A DNA stretch of 37,944 nt from Actinomycetota bacterium (GCA_018268415.1 JAFDWO010000117.1:1-37944); one strand, 5' to 3'; positions 1 to 8,405 are shown, numbered from the stretch's first letter. The notes: generated by a model from the sequence alone, not told the origin. Numbers and translations: made by a program.

Positions 1-240
1 TCCTTCGTGATGTCGAACTCCTTCACCAACCAGGTGATCGCCCAGATGGAGCTCTTCACCCGGCCCGACGAGTTCGCGTCGAAGGAGGTCTACATCCTCC
101 CCAAGCACCTCGACGAGAAGGTCGCACGCCTGCACCTTGCCTCACTTGGCGTCGACCTGACCGAGCTGACCCCCGACCAGTCGAGCTACCTCGGCGTCCC
201 GGTCGAGGGTCCCTACAAGCCCGACCACTACCGCTACTAG
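1..240 (+). CDS. ahcY: Adenosylhomocysteinase, C-terminal fragment
   Basis: This is the last 79 codons of S-adenosyl-L-homocysteine hydrolase, the cytosolic NAD-dependent enzyme that splits S-adenosylhomocysteine into adenosine and homocysteine in the methyl cycle. The reading frame is open from base 1, so the start lies outside the window. The visible part carries the conserved [11 protein letters not shown] segment, then [14 protein letters not shown], and ends in the family's hallmark C-terminus [14 protein letters not shown], whose Lys and Tyr reach into the NAD site of the neighbouring subunit. The TAG stop at 238-240 is followed 8 nt later by a 49-bp palindrome that could end the transcript. 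The identification is secure; only the size of the missing part is unknown. Confidence 0.95.
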   Translation, partial: SFVMSNSFTNQVIAQMELFTRPDEFASKEVYILPKHLDEKVARLHLASLGVDLTELTPDQSSYLGVPVEGPYKPDHYRY

Positions 241-248
241 GCCTCGGT

Positions 249-297
249 GTTGATGGGCCGAAAACTCAAGCATGGCTTGAGTTTTCGGCCCATCAAC
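249..297. repeat. 49-bp palindrome, family A copy 1 (possible terminator)
   Basis: Perfect inverted repeat with 23-bp arms (249-271 and 275-297) and a 3-nt centre. The arm contains GGGCCGAAAACTCAAG. It is identical over all 49 bp to the copy at 962-1010. Diverged relatives that keep the GGGCCGAAAA core lie at 17425-17473 and 23666-23712. The right flank carries GTGCGGAAGTGTGAC, and a near copy of this flank lies in inverted orientation beside the 962 copy. It could act as a terminator for ahcY, but there is no T-run and the family also occurs inside a gene. Confidence 0.9.
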
Positions 298-333
298 CCT
301 GGCGGTCGTGCGGAAGTGTGACGGCGTCGCGCC

Positions 334-339
334 TATAGT
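334..339 (+). promoter_or_regulatory. -10 hexamer TATAGT, leaderless start of FHA gene
   Basis: TATAGT is followed by 7 nt and then GTG at 347, so transcription should begin at or next to the start codon. No Shine-Dalgarno is present. This decides the start in favour of 347 over the upstream GTG at 308, which would precede the promoter. Confidence 0.6.
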
Positions 340-346
340 CGCCGGG

Positions 347-934
347 GTGGATGCGCGGATTTGGGTATCGGCGGGCGGTGCGGCGCCACGCTCGGTGCCG
401 CTGGTGGGGGAGCGGACCGTGGTCGGGCGCTCGCCGGAGGCCGATCTGACGCTTGAGGACGATGCGGTCTCCTGGAACCACCTGGAGATCGAGCGCCGGG
501 GGCAGGTGCTGATGGCCACCGACCTTGACAGCCGCAACGGGACGGCGCTCAACGGCGAGCCCCTCGACCGACCGCGGCGGCTGCGCGACGGTGACACGCT
601 GATCGTCGGCGGCCACCGGCTGGAACTCTCGACTGCGGCCGACCCGACGCCGGTCGCTGCCACCGTGGCCGCGACGGGCCCGGGGGTGGCGCTGAGTGAG
701 GAGGAGCGGGCGACCGCGACCGCGCTCGTCGCGCCGTACCGGAGCGAGGGTGCCTTCGCGGGGCGGCCCGCGACGCGCGCCGAGATCGCCGCCGAGCTCC
801 ACGTCTCCGAGCGCACCGCCCAGCGCCGGCTCGACGCCCTGGCGGCGAAACTCGACGTCGGCGGCGACGCCGGCCGCGATCGTCCCCGCCAGATCGCCGC
901 CCGCGTGATCGAGCTCGGCCTCGACCGTCGCTGA
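347..934 (+). CDS. FHA domain protein with C-terminal helix-turn-helix
   Basis: A 195-aa cytosolic protein. Residues about 5-90 form an FHA phosphothreonine-binding domain. The signature residues are present: GR at 27-28, S-W-N-H at 42-45, then SRNGT and a second NG. After an Ala/Thr/Pro-rich linker, residues about 115-195 hold a helix-turn-helix (TRAEIAAELHVSERTAQRRL) that resembles a winged or sigma-like DNA-binding region. A protein of this design could switch DNA binding when it docks to a phosphorylated partner; the kinase at 2278 is an obvious candidate partner by proximity, which is inference. I chose GTG 347 because TATAGT at 334-339 sits at leaderless spacing; GTG 308 is the longer alternative. 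The gene is bracketed by two identical 49-bp palindromes. Confidence 0.8.
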   Translation: MDARIWVSAGGAAPRSVPLVGERTVVGRSPEADLTLEDDAVSWNHLEIERRGQVLMATDLDSRNGTALNGEPLDRPRRLRDGDTLIVGGHRLELSTAADPTPVAATVAATGPGVALSEEERATATALVAPYRSEGAFAGRPATRAEIAAELHVSERTAQRRLDALAAKLDVGGDAGRDRPRQIAARVIELGLDRR

Positions 935-961
935 CTCGTCACACTTCCTCCGCACCTCCCC

Positions 962-1010
962 GTTGATGGGCCGAAAACTCAAGCATGGCTTGAGTTTTCG
1001 GCCCATCAAC
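962..1010. repeat. 49-bp palindrome, family A copy 2
   Basis: Identical to 249-297: 23-bp arms (962-984 and 988-1010) with a 3-nt centre. It lies 27 nt after the FHA gene stop. The left flank, read on the minus strand, contains GGAAGTGTGACG, matching the right flank of copy 1, so the two copies and their flanks form a head-to-head bracket around the FHA gene. Confidence 0.9.
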
Positions 1011-1168
1011 ACCGGGGGTCTGCCGGAAGTGGAGCTGAAGGCGCGCGGATGTGTGACTCGGAGCGGGTCAAAGGTGGCTCGGTAGGGGGCGGGGGTGTCG
1101 TTGGCGGGCACGGCTCCGCATCGGAGCATCGGTGGCGTCAGATCACCGACGCTCGAAAGGAGCTCGTC

Positions 1169-2224
1169 ATGTCACCTCGCATCTCGCCTCGCTCACTCTT
1201 TCTCGCCGGCCTCGCGGTGCTCGCGTTCGCGATCCCGGCTGCTGCCTCGGCGGCGCAGCACGGCGGCGCCCTCGTCTTCTCCCAGACCCGCACCGTCGAA
1301 GGGGTCGAAGAAGGCGGGCTCTTCGCGGTCCACGATGGCCGCCAGAACCAGCTGACCGAAAACCCGGCCGACTCCGAACCCTCGTTCTCGCCCGACGGCC
1401 GCACGATCGCCTTCGCCCGCGAAGGCGACGTCTACACGGTGCGCCCCGACGGCTCCGGCGAGCGCCGCCTCACCAACGGGAGTGCGATCGACTCGCGCCC
1501 GCAGGTCTCGCCCAACGGTCAGATCGTCCTCTTCGAGCGGCGCAGCGCCGAAGGCAGGCCGGCGAACCTCTACACGGTGCGGGTCGGTGGCGGTCCGGCG
1601 ACCGACCTGACCCCCGGCCCCGAAGAAGCGAGCGAAGCGCGCTTCGCGCCCGACGGCAAGACGATCGTCTTCGTCCGCACCACCATCGCGGGCGGCAGCC
1701 GGGTCGACGCCGACCTCTACTCGATTCGCCCCGGCGGCTCCGGCCTCACCCGCCTCACCACCACCGGCCGGGTCGACGAGTTCGACCCGCGCTACTTCGC
1801 CGGCGGCATCGTCTTCAGCCGCGGCAACCAGTCCGCGGGTCCGGCAGGTTATGCCGACGTCTACACGATGAAGGCGAACGGCACCCGGGTGAAGCCGCTG
1901 GTTCAGGGCGTCGGCTCGGCCTACGTCGAAGACGTGTCGCCGCAGGGCCACACGCTGATCTTCCGTCGCGACCGCGGCCTCTGGGTGAAGAAGATCGGCC
2001 CCGGCAAGGCGAAGAAGGTCGCCGAACTGCCGGACGGGTCGCAGACGAACTCGGTCTTCTCCTCCGACGGCCGCAGCGTCGCGACCCTGATCGAAATCCG
2101 CGAAGGTCAACGGCTGATGGCGATCAATCTCGCCAATGGTCGCAAGTCGGACCTCGCCGAAGCCTACGGCGACGAAGGCGAAGAGGCCTTCGGCCCCGTG
2201 ATCGACTGGCAGCCGGTGCGCTGA
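1169..2224 (+). CDS. Secreted PD40/TolB-like beta-propeller protein
   Basis: A 351-aa protein with a signal peptide: basic MSPRISPR, a hydrophobic core LFLAGLAVLAFAIPAAA, and a likely cleavage after ASA near residue 27. The rest is a series of WD40-like (PD40) blades with recurring signatures such as FSPDGRTIAFAREGDVYTV, VSPNGQIVLFERR and FAPDGKTIVFVR, as in TolB-type propellers. No catalytic residues are visible; such proteins usually serve as extracellular binding scaffolds. ATG 1169 is preferred because AAAGGAG lies at 1156-1162 and the signal peptide starts there; the frame is open upstream to GTG 1049, which would bury the signal sequence. It lies 53 nt before the kinase gene, whose extracellular part is also a propeller. 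Confidence 0.8.
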   Translation: MSPRISPRSLFLAGLAVLAFAIPAAASAAQHGGALVFSQTRTVEGVEEGGLFAVHDGRQNQLTENPADSEPSFSPDGRTIAFAREGDVYTVRPDGSGERRLTNGSAIDSRPQVSPNGQIVLFERRSAEGRPANLYTVRVGGGPATDLTPGPEEASEARFAPDGKTIVFVRTTIAGGSRVDADLYSIRPGGSGLTRLTTTGRVDEFDPRYFAGGIVFSRGNQSAGPAGYADVYTMKANGTRVKPLVQGVGSAYVEDVSPQGHTLIFRRDRGLWVKKIGPGKAKKVAELPDGSQTNSVFSSDGRSVATLIEIREGQRLMAINLANGRKSDLAEAYGDEGEEAFGPVIDWQPVR

Positions 2225-2253
2225 GGTGACGCCCGGTCGCCGGGTGAGGTGAC

Positions 2254-2282
2254 GCCACCGGGCGGTATAACCGCCCGGTGGC
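2254..2282 (+). promoter_or_regulatory. Kinase promoter: 12-bp inverted repeat centred on the -10
   Basis: GCCACCGGGCGG (2254-2265) and its exact reverse complement (2271-2282) flank TATAA. The -10 hexamer is TATAAC at 2266-2271, followed by 6 nt and the GTG start at 2278. The right arm therefore covers the transcription and translation start. A protein bound here would block the promoter; alternatively it could form a short hairpin. A direct repeat of AGGTGACGCC lies just upstream. Confidence 0.6.
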
Positions 2283-4164
2283 AGACCTCGCCGTCGGTGA
2301 CGAAGTCGCCGGATACCGGATCGACGCCCGCCTCGCCCGTGGCGGGATGGGCGTCGTATACCGCGCCACCCACCTCGGCCTCGACCGCCCGGTGGCGCTG
2401 AAGGTGATCGCCCGCGAGCTTGCGGGCGACGCCTCGTTCCGGGAGCGCTTCCTGCGCGAGTCGCGGCTGGCGGCGCGACTCGACCATCCGGCGGTGGTGC
2501 CGGTCTACGACTCGCGTGAGGTCGACGGCGAGTTGATCGTCGCCATGCGCCTGGTCATGGGCGGCGACCTGCGCGGGCTGATCGACCGTGAGGGGCCCTT
2601 GGCGCCGGCGCGGGCGACGGCGCTCCTCGGTCAGGTCGCCGAAGCCCTCGACGCCGCGCACGCCGCCGGGATCGTCCACCGCGACGTGAAGCCGCACAAC
2701 GTCCTGGTCGAAGGCGACCGCGCCTACCTCTCCGACTTCGGCCTCGCCAAGTCGCTCGAGGACAGCGGCGCGAGCGCCGCCTCGGTGGTCGGCACCGTCG
2801 CCTACATGTCGCCGGAGCAGTGGCGCGGCGAGGTGGTCGGGCCGGCCGGGGACGTCTACTCGCTCGGCTGCGTCCTCTACGAGGCCGTCACCGGCGTCGT
2901 CCCGATGGCCCGCGCCGACGCCGACCCGGTCGCGACCCCGAGCCTCCCCGCCGGGATGAAGGCGGCGATCGAGCGCGCCACCGCGCCCCGTCCCGAGGAC
3001 CGCTTCGCGACCGCCGGCGAGCTGATCGAGGCGGCGAGCACGGGCGAGGACTCGGGCGAGCGCCCGACCCAGGCGCTGAGCGAGGCGCCCGACCCAGGCT
3101 TCAGGCCCGGGCGCGGTCGTCCTAACCGGCGCACGCCTGGGCGCGGTCGTCCTAACCGGCGTTATAGGTGGGTTAGGACGACCGCGGGGCGGGGGGCGGT
3201 GGGAAAGGACGACCACGGGGTGGGCGGGCGCGGTGCGCTCATCGTCGGTGGGGCGCTGGTCGTGGGCGGGGCGATCATCGCTGCCGTCCTGCTTCTCGCC
3301 GGGGGCGGCTCGGGGCCACGCGTCTCGCCGGCGGTCGCGATCGGCCGGCCGCCACTGCGGATCGCGGCGGGGTCGGAAAAGATCTGGGTGCTCTCCGAAT
3401 CGGAAGCGACGCTGACGCGGATCGACGCCGAAACCGACCGGATTCTCGGCAAGCCGCTCGACCTCCCGCATGGCGTCGCGGCGGTCGCGGTGGGCGGCGG
3501 CTCGGTCTGGGTCACCGACTCCAGGCGCGGCCGGCTCCTCCGCGTCGACGACGAAAGCGGCAGGATCACGCAGCGGATCGACATCGGCGGCCATCCCGGC
3601 CCGCTCGTCTACGGCGGCGGGCGGGTCTGGGTCGCCGACCAGGACGGCGCCGGGATCACCGCCGTCAACGCCAAGGGCGGCCGCGTCGTCCGCCGCCACC
3701 TGGGCCCGCACACCGCGCCGCTCCGCCTCGCCATCGGCGCCGGCTCACTCTGGGTCTCGAGCGCCGCCACCGGCCAGGTCCATCACATTGGCCTCAGGGC
3801 CTTCGCCGTCGGCAGGTCGATCGCGGCGGGCCGCCGCCCGGCGGGCATCACCGTCGCCGACGGCCTCGTCTGGGTGGCCGACGCCCGCTCCGGCTCGGTG
3901 GTTCGCCTCGACCCCTCCGTGCAGGCCGTCAGCGGCCCGCCGCTCGCGGTCGGCGAGCACCCCGGCGGCATCGACGCGGGTCCCAAATCGCTCTGGGTGA
4001 CCCTCGCGGGCGAGGACGCGGTCCGTCGTCTCACGCTTCCGTCCGGCGAACCGGACGGCGCCCCGATCCCCGTCGGCCCCGAACCTGCCGCCGTCGCCGT
4101 GGGAACCACCGCGGTATGGGTGGCCAACGACGGTGACGGGACCGTAACCCGGATCGAACCGTGA
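2278..4164 (+). CDS. Transmembrane Ser/Thr protein kinase with extracellular propeller
   Basis: A 628-aa PknB-type (Hanks) kinase. The cytosolic catalytic domain spans about residues 13-260: Gly-rich loop ARGGMG (20-25), ATP-binding Lys 42 (VALKVI), catalytic HRDVKPHN with Asp 136, DFG at 153-155, then SPEQW and DVYSLG. A linker at about 262-315 is Arg/Gly-rich and is partly encoded by a palindromic repeat. A single membrane helix lies at about 319-341. The outer 280 residues are repeated blades with VWVTD, LWVSS and VWVAD signatures, like YncE/Vgb-type propellers, in place of the PASTA repeats of PknB. It probably senses an extracellular ligand and phosphorylates FHA-type targets. The start GTG 2278 is fixed by TATAAC at 2266-2271, leaderless. 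Confidence 0.9.
   Translation: MADLAVGDEVAGYRIDARLARGGMGVVYRATHLGLDRPVALKVIARELAGDASFRERFLRESRLAARLDHPAVVPVYDSREVDGELIVAMRLVMGGDLRGLIDREGPLAPARATALLGQVAEALDAAHAAGIVHRDVKPHNVLVEGDRAYLSDFGLAKSLEDSGASAASVVGTVAYMSPEQWRGEVVGPAGDVYSLGCVLYEAVTGVVPMARADADPVATPSLPAGMKAAIERATAPRPEDRFATAGELIEAASTGEDSGERPTQALSEAPDPGFRPGRGRPNRRTPGRGRPNRRYRWVRTTAGRGAVGKDDHGVGGRGALIVGGALVVGGAIIAAVLLLAGGGSGPRVSPAVAIGRPPLRIAAGSEKIWVLSESEATLTRIDAETDRILGKPLDLPHGVAAVAVGGGSVWVTDSRRGRLLRVDDESGRITQRIDIGGHPGPLVYGGGRVWVADQDGAGITAVNAKGGRVVRRHLGPHTAPLRLAIGAGSLWVSSAATGQVHHIGLRAFAVGRSIAAGRRPAGITVADGLVWVADARSGSVVRLDPSVQAVSGPPLAVGEHPGGIDAGPKSLWVTLAGEDAVRRLTLPSGEPDGAPIPVGPEPAAVAVGTTAVWVANDGDGTVTRIEP
3109..3186. repeat. Repeat family B inside the kinase linker
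   Basis: A 23-nt unit (3109-3131) is repeated at 3139-3161 with a 30-nt period, encoding a doubled GRGRPNRR peptide. The second unit forms a hairpin with 16-bp perfect arms: CGCGGTCGTCCTAACC at 3142-3157 and its reverse complement at 3171-3186, with a 13-nt loop. A diverged copy with a similar loop lies in a non-coding region at 37411-37451. The reading frame passes through, adding an Arg-rich loop between the kinase domain and the membrane helix. Confidence 0.75.
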
Positions 4165-4168
4165 TGGC

Positions 4169-4174
4169 TAGGAT
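4169..4174 (+). promoter_or_regulatory. -10 hexamer TAGGAT for tal-pgi
   Basis: TAGGAT begins 5 nt after the kinase stop. A transcript from about 4181 would give a leader of roughly 29 nt carrying AAGGAG (4197-4202), 7 nt before the tal ATG. This is one of the few clear Shine-Dalgarno starts in the window. Confidence 0.5.
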
Positions 4175-4209
4175 CGACTTCGAATCGGCGAGAGACAAGG
4201 AGCCAGCAA

Positions 4210-5310
4210 ATGAAACCCACGCAGAAGCTGCACGACATCGGACAGAGCCTCTGGGTCGACAACATCACCCGTGACATGCTCCGCGAGGGCACCCTGAAGG
4301 GGTACATCGAGGACCTCTCGGTGACCGGCCTCACCTCGAACCCGACCATCTTCGACAAGGCGATCGGCGCCGGCGCCTCCTATGACCAGCAGATCGCCGA
4401 GGTCAGTGCCGGCGCCGAGAACCCCGACGGCCCCGGCGCCAACTCCGACGAGAACGTCTTCTTCGAGCTCGCCCTCGCCGACCTGCGCGAGGCCACCGAC
4501 CTTTTCGCCGACGCCCACGCCCGCACGGCCGGGATCGACGGCTTCGTCAGCCTCGAGGTCTCGCCGCTCCTCGCCGACGACGCCGGCGCGACGATCGAGC
4601 AGGCCGCCAAGCTCCACGCCAAGGGCGAGCGCTCCAACCTCTACATCAAGATCCCGGGCACTCCGGCCGGCACCGAGGCGATCGAGGAGTCGATCTTCGC
4701 GGGCATCCCGATCAACGTCACGCTGCTCTTCGACGACCGGCAGTACCTCGCCTCCGCCGAGGCCTACATGAAGGGCATCGAACGGCGGATCGAGGCCGGG
4801 CTCGACCCGGTGGTCAACTCGGTCGCCTCGATCTTCATGAGCCGGTGGGACGTCGCCGTCGCCGACGAGGTCCCGGCGGAGCTGAAGAACCGCCTCGGCA
4901 TCGCGATCGGCGGCCGCGCCTACCGGGCCTACCGCGAGCTGCTGAACTCCGACCGCTGGCTGCGCCTCGCCAACGCCGGCGCCCGCCCGCAGCGCCTCCT
5001 CTGGGCGAGCACCGGCACCAAGGACCCGGAGGCCTCCGACACGCTCTACATCGAGGCCTTCGCCTCCCCGTTCACGGTCAACACGATGCCCGACAAGACG
5101 CTCGAGGCGTTCGCCGACCACGGCCAGGTCGGGGACCTGATGGACCCGGGCGGCGGCGCCGCCGAGGGGGCGCTGAAAGAGTTCGAAGGCGCCGGGATCG
5201 ACCTCGCGGCGCTCGCCCAGCGCCTCCAGGACGAGGGCAAAGAGTCCTTCAACAAGTCCTGGGAAGAACTGCTGAAGACGATCGCCGGGAAGCGCGGGGT
5301 GACGGCTTGA
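4210..5310 (+). CDS. tal: Transaldolase
   Basis: A 366-aa cytosolic transaldolase of the longer actinobacterial/plant type. It transfers a dihydroxyacetone unit between sedoheptulose-7-phosphate and glyceraldehyde-3-phosphate in the non-oxidative pentose phosphate pathway. The N-terminal signature [15 protein letters not shown] and the active-site segment [17 protein letters not shown] are present; the Schiff-base Lys is residue 147. The Ser/Asn-rich [13 protein letters not shown] region completes the barrel. It starts at ATG 4210 behind AAGGAG. Its TGA overlaps the TTG start of pgi, so the two proteins are probably translationally coupled and made together; both act on fructose-6-phosphate metabolism. 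Confidence 0.95.
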   Translation: MKPTQKLHDIGQSLWVDNITRDMLREGTLKGYIEDLSVTGLTSNPTIFDKAIGAGASYDQQIAEVSAGAENPDGPGANSDENVFFELALADLREATDLFADAHARTAGIDGFVSLEVSPLLADDAGATIEQAAKLHAKGERSNLYIKIPGTPAGTEAIEESIFAGIPINVTLLFDDRQYLASAEAYMKGIERRIEAGLDPVVNSVASIFMSRWDVAVADEVPAELKNRLGIAIGGRAYRAYRELLNSDRWLRLANAGARPQRLLWASTGTKDPEASDTLYIEAFASPFTVNTMPDKTLEAFADHGQVGDLMDPGGGAAEGALKEFEGAGIDLAALAQRLQDEGKESFNKSWEELLKTIAGKRGVTA

Positions 5311-6956
5311 GCGAGGCGCTCGCCGCGGGCGCACTGCGCGAGACCCCGGCCTGGGGACGCCTTCAGGCCCACTTCGCCGCGGTCCGTAAGCGCACCCTGC
5401 GTGAGCTCTTCGCCGCGGACAAAGAGCGCGGCGAGCGCCTGGTAGCCGACGGCGCCGGGCTCTTCCTCGACTTCTCGAAGAACCGGATCACCGACGAGAC
5501 GTTGATGCTCCTCGGCGAGCTGGCCCGCGAGCGTGGCGTCGAGGAGCGTCGCGAAGCGATGTTCCGCGGCGAGCACATCAACGTCTCCGAGGACCGCGCC
5601 GTCCTCCACGTGGCGCTGCGGATGCCGCGCGGGCGCTCGCTGATCGTCGACGGGGTCGATGTCGTCAAGGAGGTTCACGGGACGCTCGACCGGATGTCGG
5701 CCTTCGCCGAGCGCGTCCGCGACGGCGGGTGGCGCGGCCACACCGGCAAGGCGATCCGCAACGTCGTCAACATCGGCATCGGCGGCTCCGACCTCGGCCC
5801 GGTGATGGCCTACGAGGCGCTCCGCCACTATTCCCGCCGCGAGCTGACCTTCCGCTTCGTCTCCAACGTCGACGGCACCGACTTCGTCGAGTCGACGCGC
5901 GATCTCGACCCGCAGGAGACGCTCTTCATCATCTCCTCGAAGACCTTCACCACCCTGGAGACGATGACCAACGCGCACTCCGCCCGCGACTGGGCCCTGG
6001 CCGGGCTCGGCGGGGAGGAGGAGGCGATCGCCAAGCACTTCGTCGCCGTCTCCACCAACGCCGCGGAGGTGTCGAAGTTCGGCATCGACACCGCCAACAT
6101 GTTCGGTTTCTGGGAGTGGGTCGGCGGGCGCTACTCGATGGACTCGGCGATTGGCCTCTCGACCATGCTGGCGATCGGGCCGGCGCGCTTCGAGGAGCTG
6201 CTGGCCGGCTTCCACGCGATGGACGAGCACTTCCAGGAAGCCGACTCGGGCGCCAACCTGCCGATGATCATGGGCCTCCTCTCGGTCTGGTACGGCGACT
6301 TCTTCGGCGCCGAAACGTGCGGCGTGTTCCCCTACGACCAGTACCTGCACCGCTTCCCCGCCTACCTCCAGCAGCTGACGATGGAGTCGAACGGCAAGCA
6401 CGTGACGCTCGCCGGCGAGCACGTCGATTACGACACCGGCCAGATCTATTGGGGCGAGCCGGGGACCAACGGCCAGCACAGCTTCTACCAGCTGATCCAC
6501 CAGGGGACGCGCCTGATCCCGGCCGACTTCATCGGCTTCGCCCGCTCGCTGAACGAGCTCGGTGACCACCACGACAAGCTGATGTCGAACGTCTTCGCCC
6601 AGGGCGAGGCGCTGGCCTTCGGCAAGACGGCGGAGCAGGTGCGCGAGGAGGGGACGCCGGAGGCCGTCGTGCCGCACCGGGTGATGGAGGGCAACCGCCC
6701 GTCCAACACGATCCTCGCCGAGCGCCTCGACCCGCGCACCCTCGGCACCCTCGTCGCCCTCTACGAGCACAGCGTCTTCACCCAGGGCGCTGTCTGGGGG
6801 ATCGACAGCTTCGACCAGTGGGGGGTCGAGCTGGGGAAGGAACTGGCGAAGGCGATCATCCCCGAGCTGGCGGCGAAGGAGGAGCCGAAGCTCCACCACG
6901 ACAGCTCGACCAACGCGCTGATCCGCCGCTATCGCAATATGCGCGGCGGCACCTGA
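5307..6956 (+). CDS. pgi: Glucose-6-phosphate isomerase
   Basis: A 549-aa phosphoglucose isomerase, the cytosolic enzyme that interconverts glucose-6-phosphate and fructose-6-phosphate. The length equals that of the classic E. coli enzyme. Conserved blocks appear in order: [68 protein letters not shown] (SIS domain signature region) and [19 protein letters not shown] with the catalytic His. The open frame runs well upstream inside tal; I place the start at TTG 5307, which overlaps the tal stop (TTGA) and puts the N-terminus where the family begins. The rare TTG start suggests expression by coupling to tal. Confidence 0.95.
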   Translation: MSEALAAGALRETPAWGRLQAHFAAVRKRTLRELFAADKERGERLVADGAGLFLDFSKNRITDETLMLLGELARERGVEERREAMFRGEHINVSEDRAVLHVALRMPRGRSLIVDGVDVVKEVHGTLDRMSAFAERVRDGGWRGHTGKAIRNVVNIGIGGSDLGPVMAYEALRHYSRRELTFRFVSNVDGTDFVESTRDLDPQETLFIISSKTFTTLETMTNAHSARDWALAGLGGEEEAIAKHFVAVSTNAAEVSKFGIDTANMFGFWEWVGGRYSMDSAIGLSTMLAIGPARFEELLAGFHAMDEHFQEADSGANLPMIMGLLSVWYGDFFGAETCGVFPYDQYLHRFPAYLQQLTMESNGKHVTLAGEHVDYDTGQIYWGEPGTNGQHSFYQLIHQGTRLIPADFIGFARSLNELGDHHDKLMSNVFAQGEALAFGKTAEQVREEGTPEAVVPHRVMEGNRPSNTILAERLDPRTLGTLVALYEHSVFTQGAVWGIDSFDQWGVELGKELAKAIIPELAAKEEPKLHHDSSTNALIRRYRNMRGGT

Positions 6957-6992
6957 GTGCCGAGCGGCACAGACGGGGGCCGCCGCGGCCGA

Positions 6993-6998
6993 TAGCTT
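6993..6998 (+). promoter_or_regulatory. -10 hexamer TAGCTT, leaderless start of cydA
   Basis: TAGCTT is followed by 6 nt and then ATG 7005. There is no Shine-Dalgarno. A GC inverted repeat, GGCCG-CCG-CGGCC (6978-6990), lies directly upstream in the spacer and could be a regulator site. Confidence 0.55.
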
Positions 6999-7004
6999 GC
7001 GCCC

Positions 7005-8405
7005 ATGGCGCTCCTCGGCGCTCTTCCGATGGCCGCGTCGGCCACCTCGAATCTGCTCGCCGCGCGCGAGCAGATGGCGTTCACGCTGGGCTTCCACATC
7101 GTCCTGGCGTGCCTTGGCGTCGCCCTTCCGGCGACGATCCTGGTCGCCAACTGGATCGGCCTGAAAAAGGACGATCGCGACGCGATGGAGTTGGCCCAGC
7201 GCTGGTCGAAGGCGATGGCCGTCACCTTCGCCGTCGGCGCCGTCACCGGCACCGTCCTCTCCTTCGAGTTCGGGCTGCTCTGGCCGCATTTCGTCGAACG
7301 CTTCGGGGCCGCCTTCGGGATCGCCTTCGGCATCGAGGGGCTCTTCTTCTTCCTCGAGGCGATCTTCCTGGCGATCTACATCTACGGCTGGAAGCGGCTC
7401 CCGGGGTGGGTCCACTGGTGGACCGGGGTGCCGATGTTCGTCTCCGGGATCGGTGGCGCCTTCTCCGTCGTCACCGCGAACTCGTGGATGAACCAGCCGC
7501 AGGGCTTCACCCTCGACGCCGCGGGCAAGGTCACGGAAGTCGAACCGTTCAAGGTCATCTTCAACCCGGCGACGCCGTACGAGGTCCCGCACATGATCCT
7601 CGCCGCCTACATGGTGGTCGGCTTCCTGGTCGCCTCTGTCTACGCGGTCGGGATGCTGAAAGGGCGCCGTGACCGGCTCCACCGCCTCGGCCTGATCATC
7701 CCGCTGACGATCGCCTGCATCGCCACCCCGCTGCAGCTCCTGGTCGGCGACACGGCGGCGCGGGAAGTGGCCCACCACCAGCCGGCGAAGTTCGCGGCGA
7801 TGGAGTGCATCCAGGACACCGGCAGCCACCAGACCGAGTACATCGGCGGCATCTGCACCGCCGACGGGGTGAAGCTGGCGATCCCGATCCCGGAGCTCGA
7901 CTCGATCCTGGTCGGCTTCAGCCCGAACACCAAGGTCACCGGCCTGAACTCGATCCCGAACGACGAACGGCCGCCGGTCAACACCTTCATCCACCTCGCC
8001 TTCGACGCGATGGTCGGGATCGGCACGGCGCTCATGCTGCTGGCGCTGTGGCTCGCCTACCTCGTCTACAAGAAGCGCGAGGTGCCCACCAACCGCTGGT
8101 TCCTCAAAGCCGTGTCGGTCTCCGGCGTCGGCGCGATCCTGGCGCTGTGGTCGGGGTGGATCGTCACCGAGGTCGGGCGGCAGCCGTGGATCGTCTACAA
8201 GTACATGAAAACCTCGGAAGCGGTGACGAACGCGAACGGCATCTGGGCGGCCTTCGTCTTCACCCTGCTGCTGTACACGGCGCTCGGGGTGATCGCGGTG
8301 ATGGTCCTGCGGCGGATGTCGCGGCGCTGGCGCGAAGGAGGCGCGGGCACCGCGGAGGACTCGCCGGCACCGTACTCGCCGCTCGGTCCGGAGGCCGGGA
8401 CGTGA
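7005..8405 (+). CDS. cydA: Cytochrome bd ubiquinol/menaquinol oxidase subunit I
   Basis: A 466-aa polytopic membrane protein, the haem-bearing subunit of cytochrome bd oxidase, which oxidises quinol and reduces oxygen to water with high affinity. The N-terminal AREQMAFTLGFHIVLA helix holds the conserved haem-ligand His (residue 31). Further family blocks are FEFGLLWPHF, IEGLFFFLEAIFL, NSWMNQPQGF, the quinol-loop region and WIVTEVGRQPWIVY. The Q-loop is short, so it is of the short-loop class common in Gram-positives. The C-terminal tail is Pro/Gly-rich and cytosolic. It is cotranscribed with cydB; no cydCD appears in the window. Confidence 0.95.
   Translation: MALLGALPMAASATSNLLAAREQMAFTLGFHIVLACLGVALPATILVANWIGLKKDDRDAMELAQRWSKAMAVTFAVGAVTGTVLSFEFGLLWPHFVERFGAAFGIAFGIEGLFFFLEAIFLAIYIYGWKRLPGWVHWWTGVPMFVSGIGGAFSVVTANSWMNQPQGFTLDAAGKVTEVEPFKVIFNPATPYEVPHMILAAYMVVGFLVASVYAVGMLKGRRDRLHRLGLIIPLTIACIATPLQLLVGDTAAREVAHHQPAKFAAMECIQDTGSHQTEYIGGICTADGVKLAIPIPELDSILVGFSPNTKVTGLNSIPNDERPPVNTFIHLAFDAMVGIGTALMLLALWLAYLVYKKREVPTNRWFLKAVSVSGVGAILALWSGWIVTEVGRQPWIVYKYMKTSEAVTNANGIWAAFVFTLLLYTALGVIAVMVLRRMSRRWREGGAGTAEDSPAPYSPLGPEAGT

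Noticed and set aside
249..297. Insertion sequence ends or REP elements with a RAYT transposase
   Set aside because: No transposase of any type in the window and no target-site duplication visible; the palindromes are called repeats without assigning a mobiliser.
308..346. Longer N-terminus of the FHA protein from GTG 308
   Set aside because: The TATAGT hexamer would lie inside the coding sequence and the extra residues come from the repeat flank.
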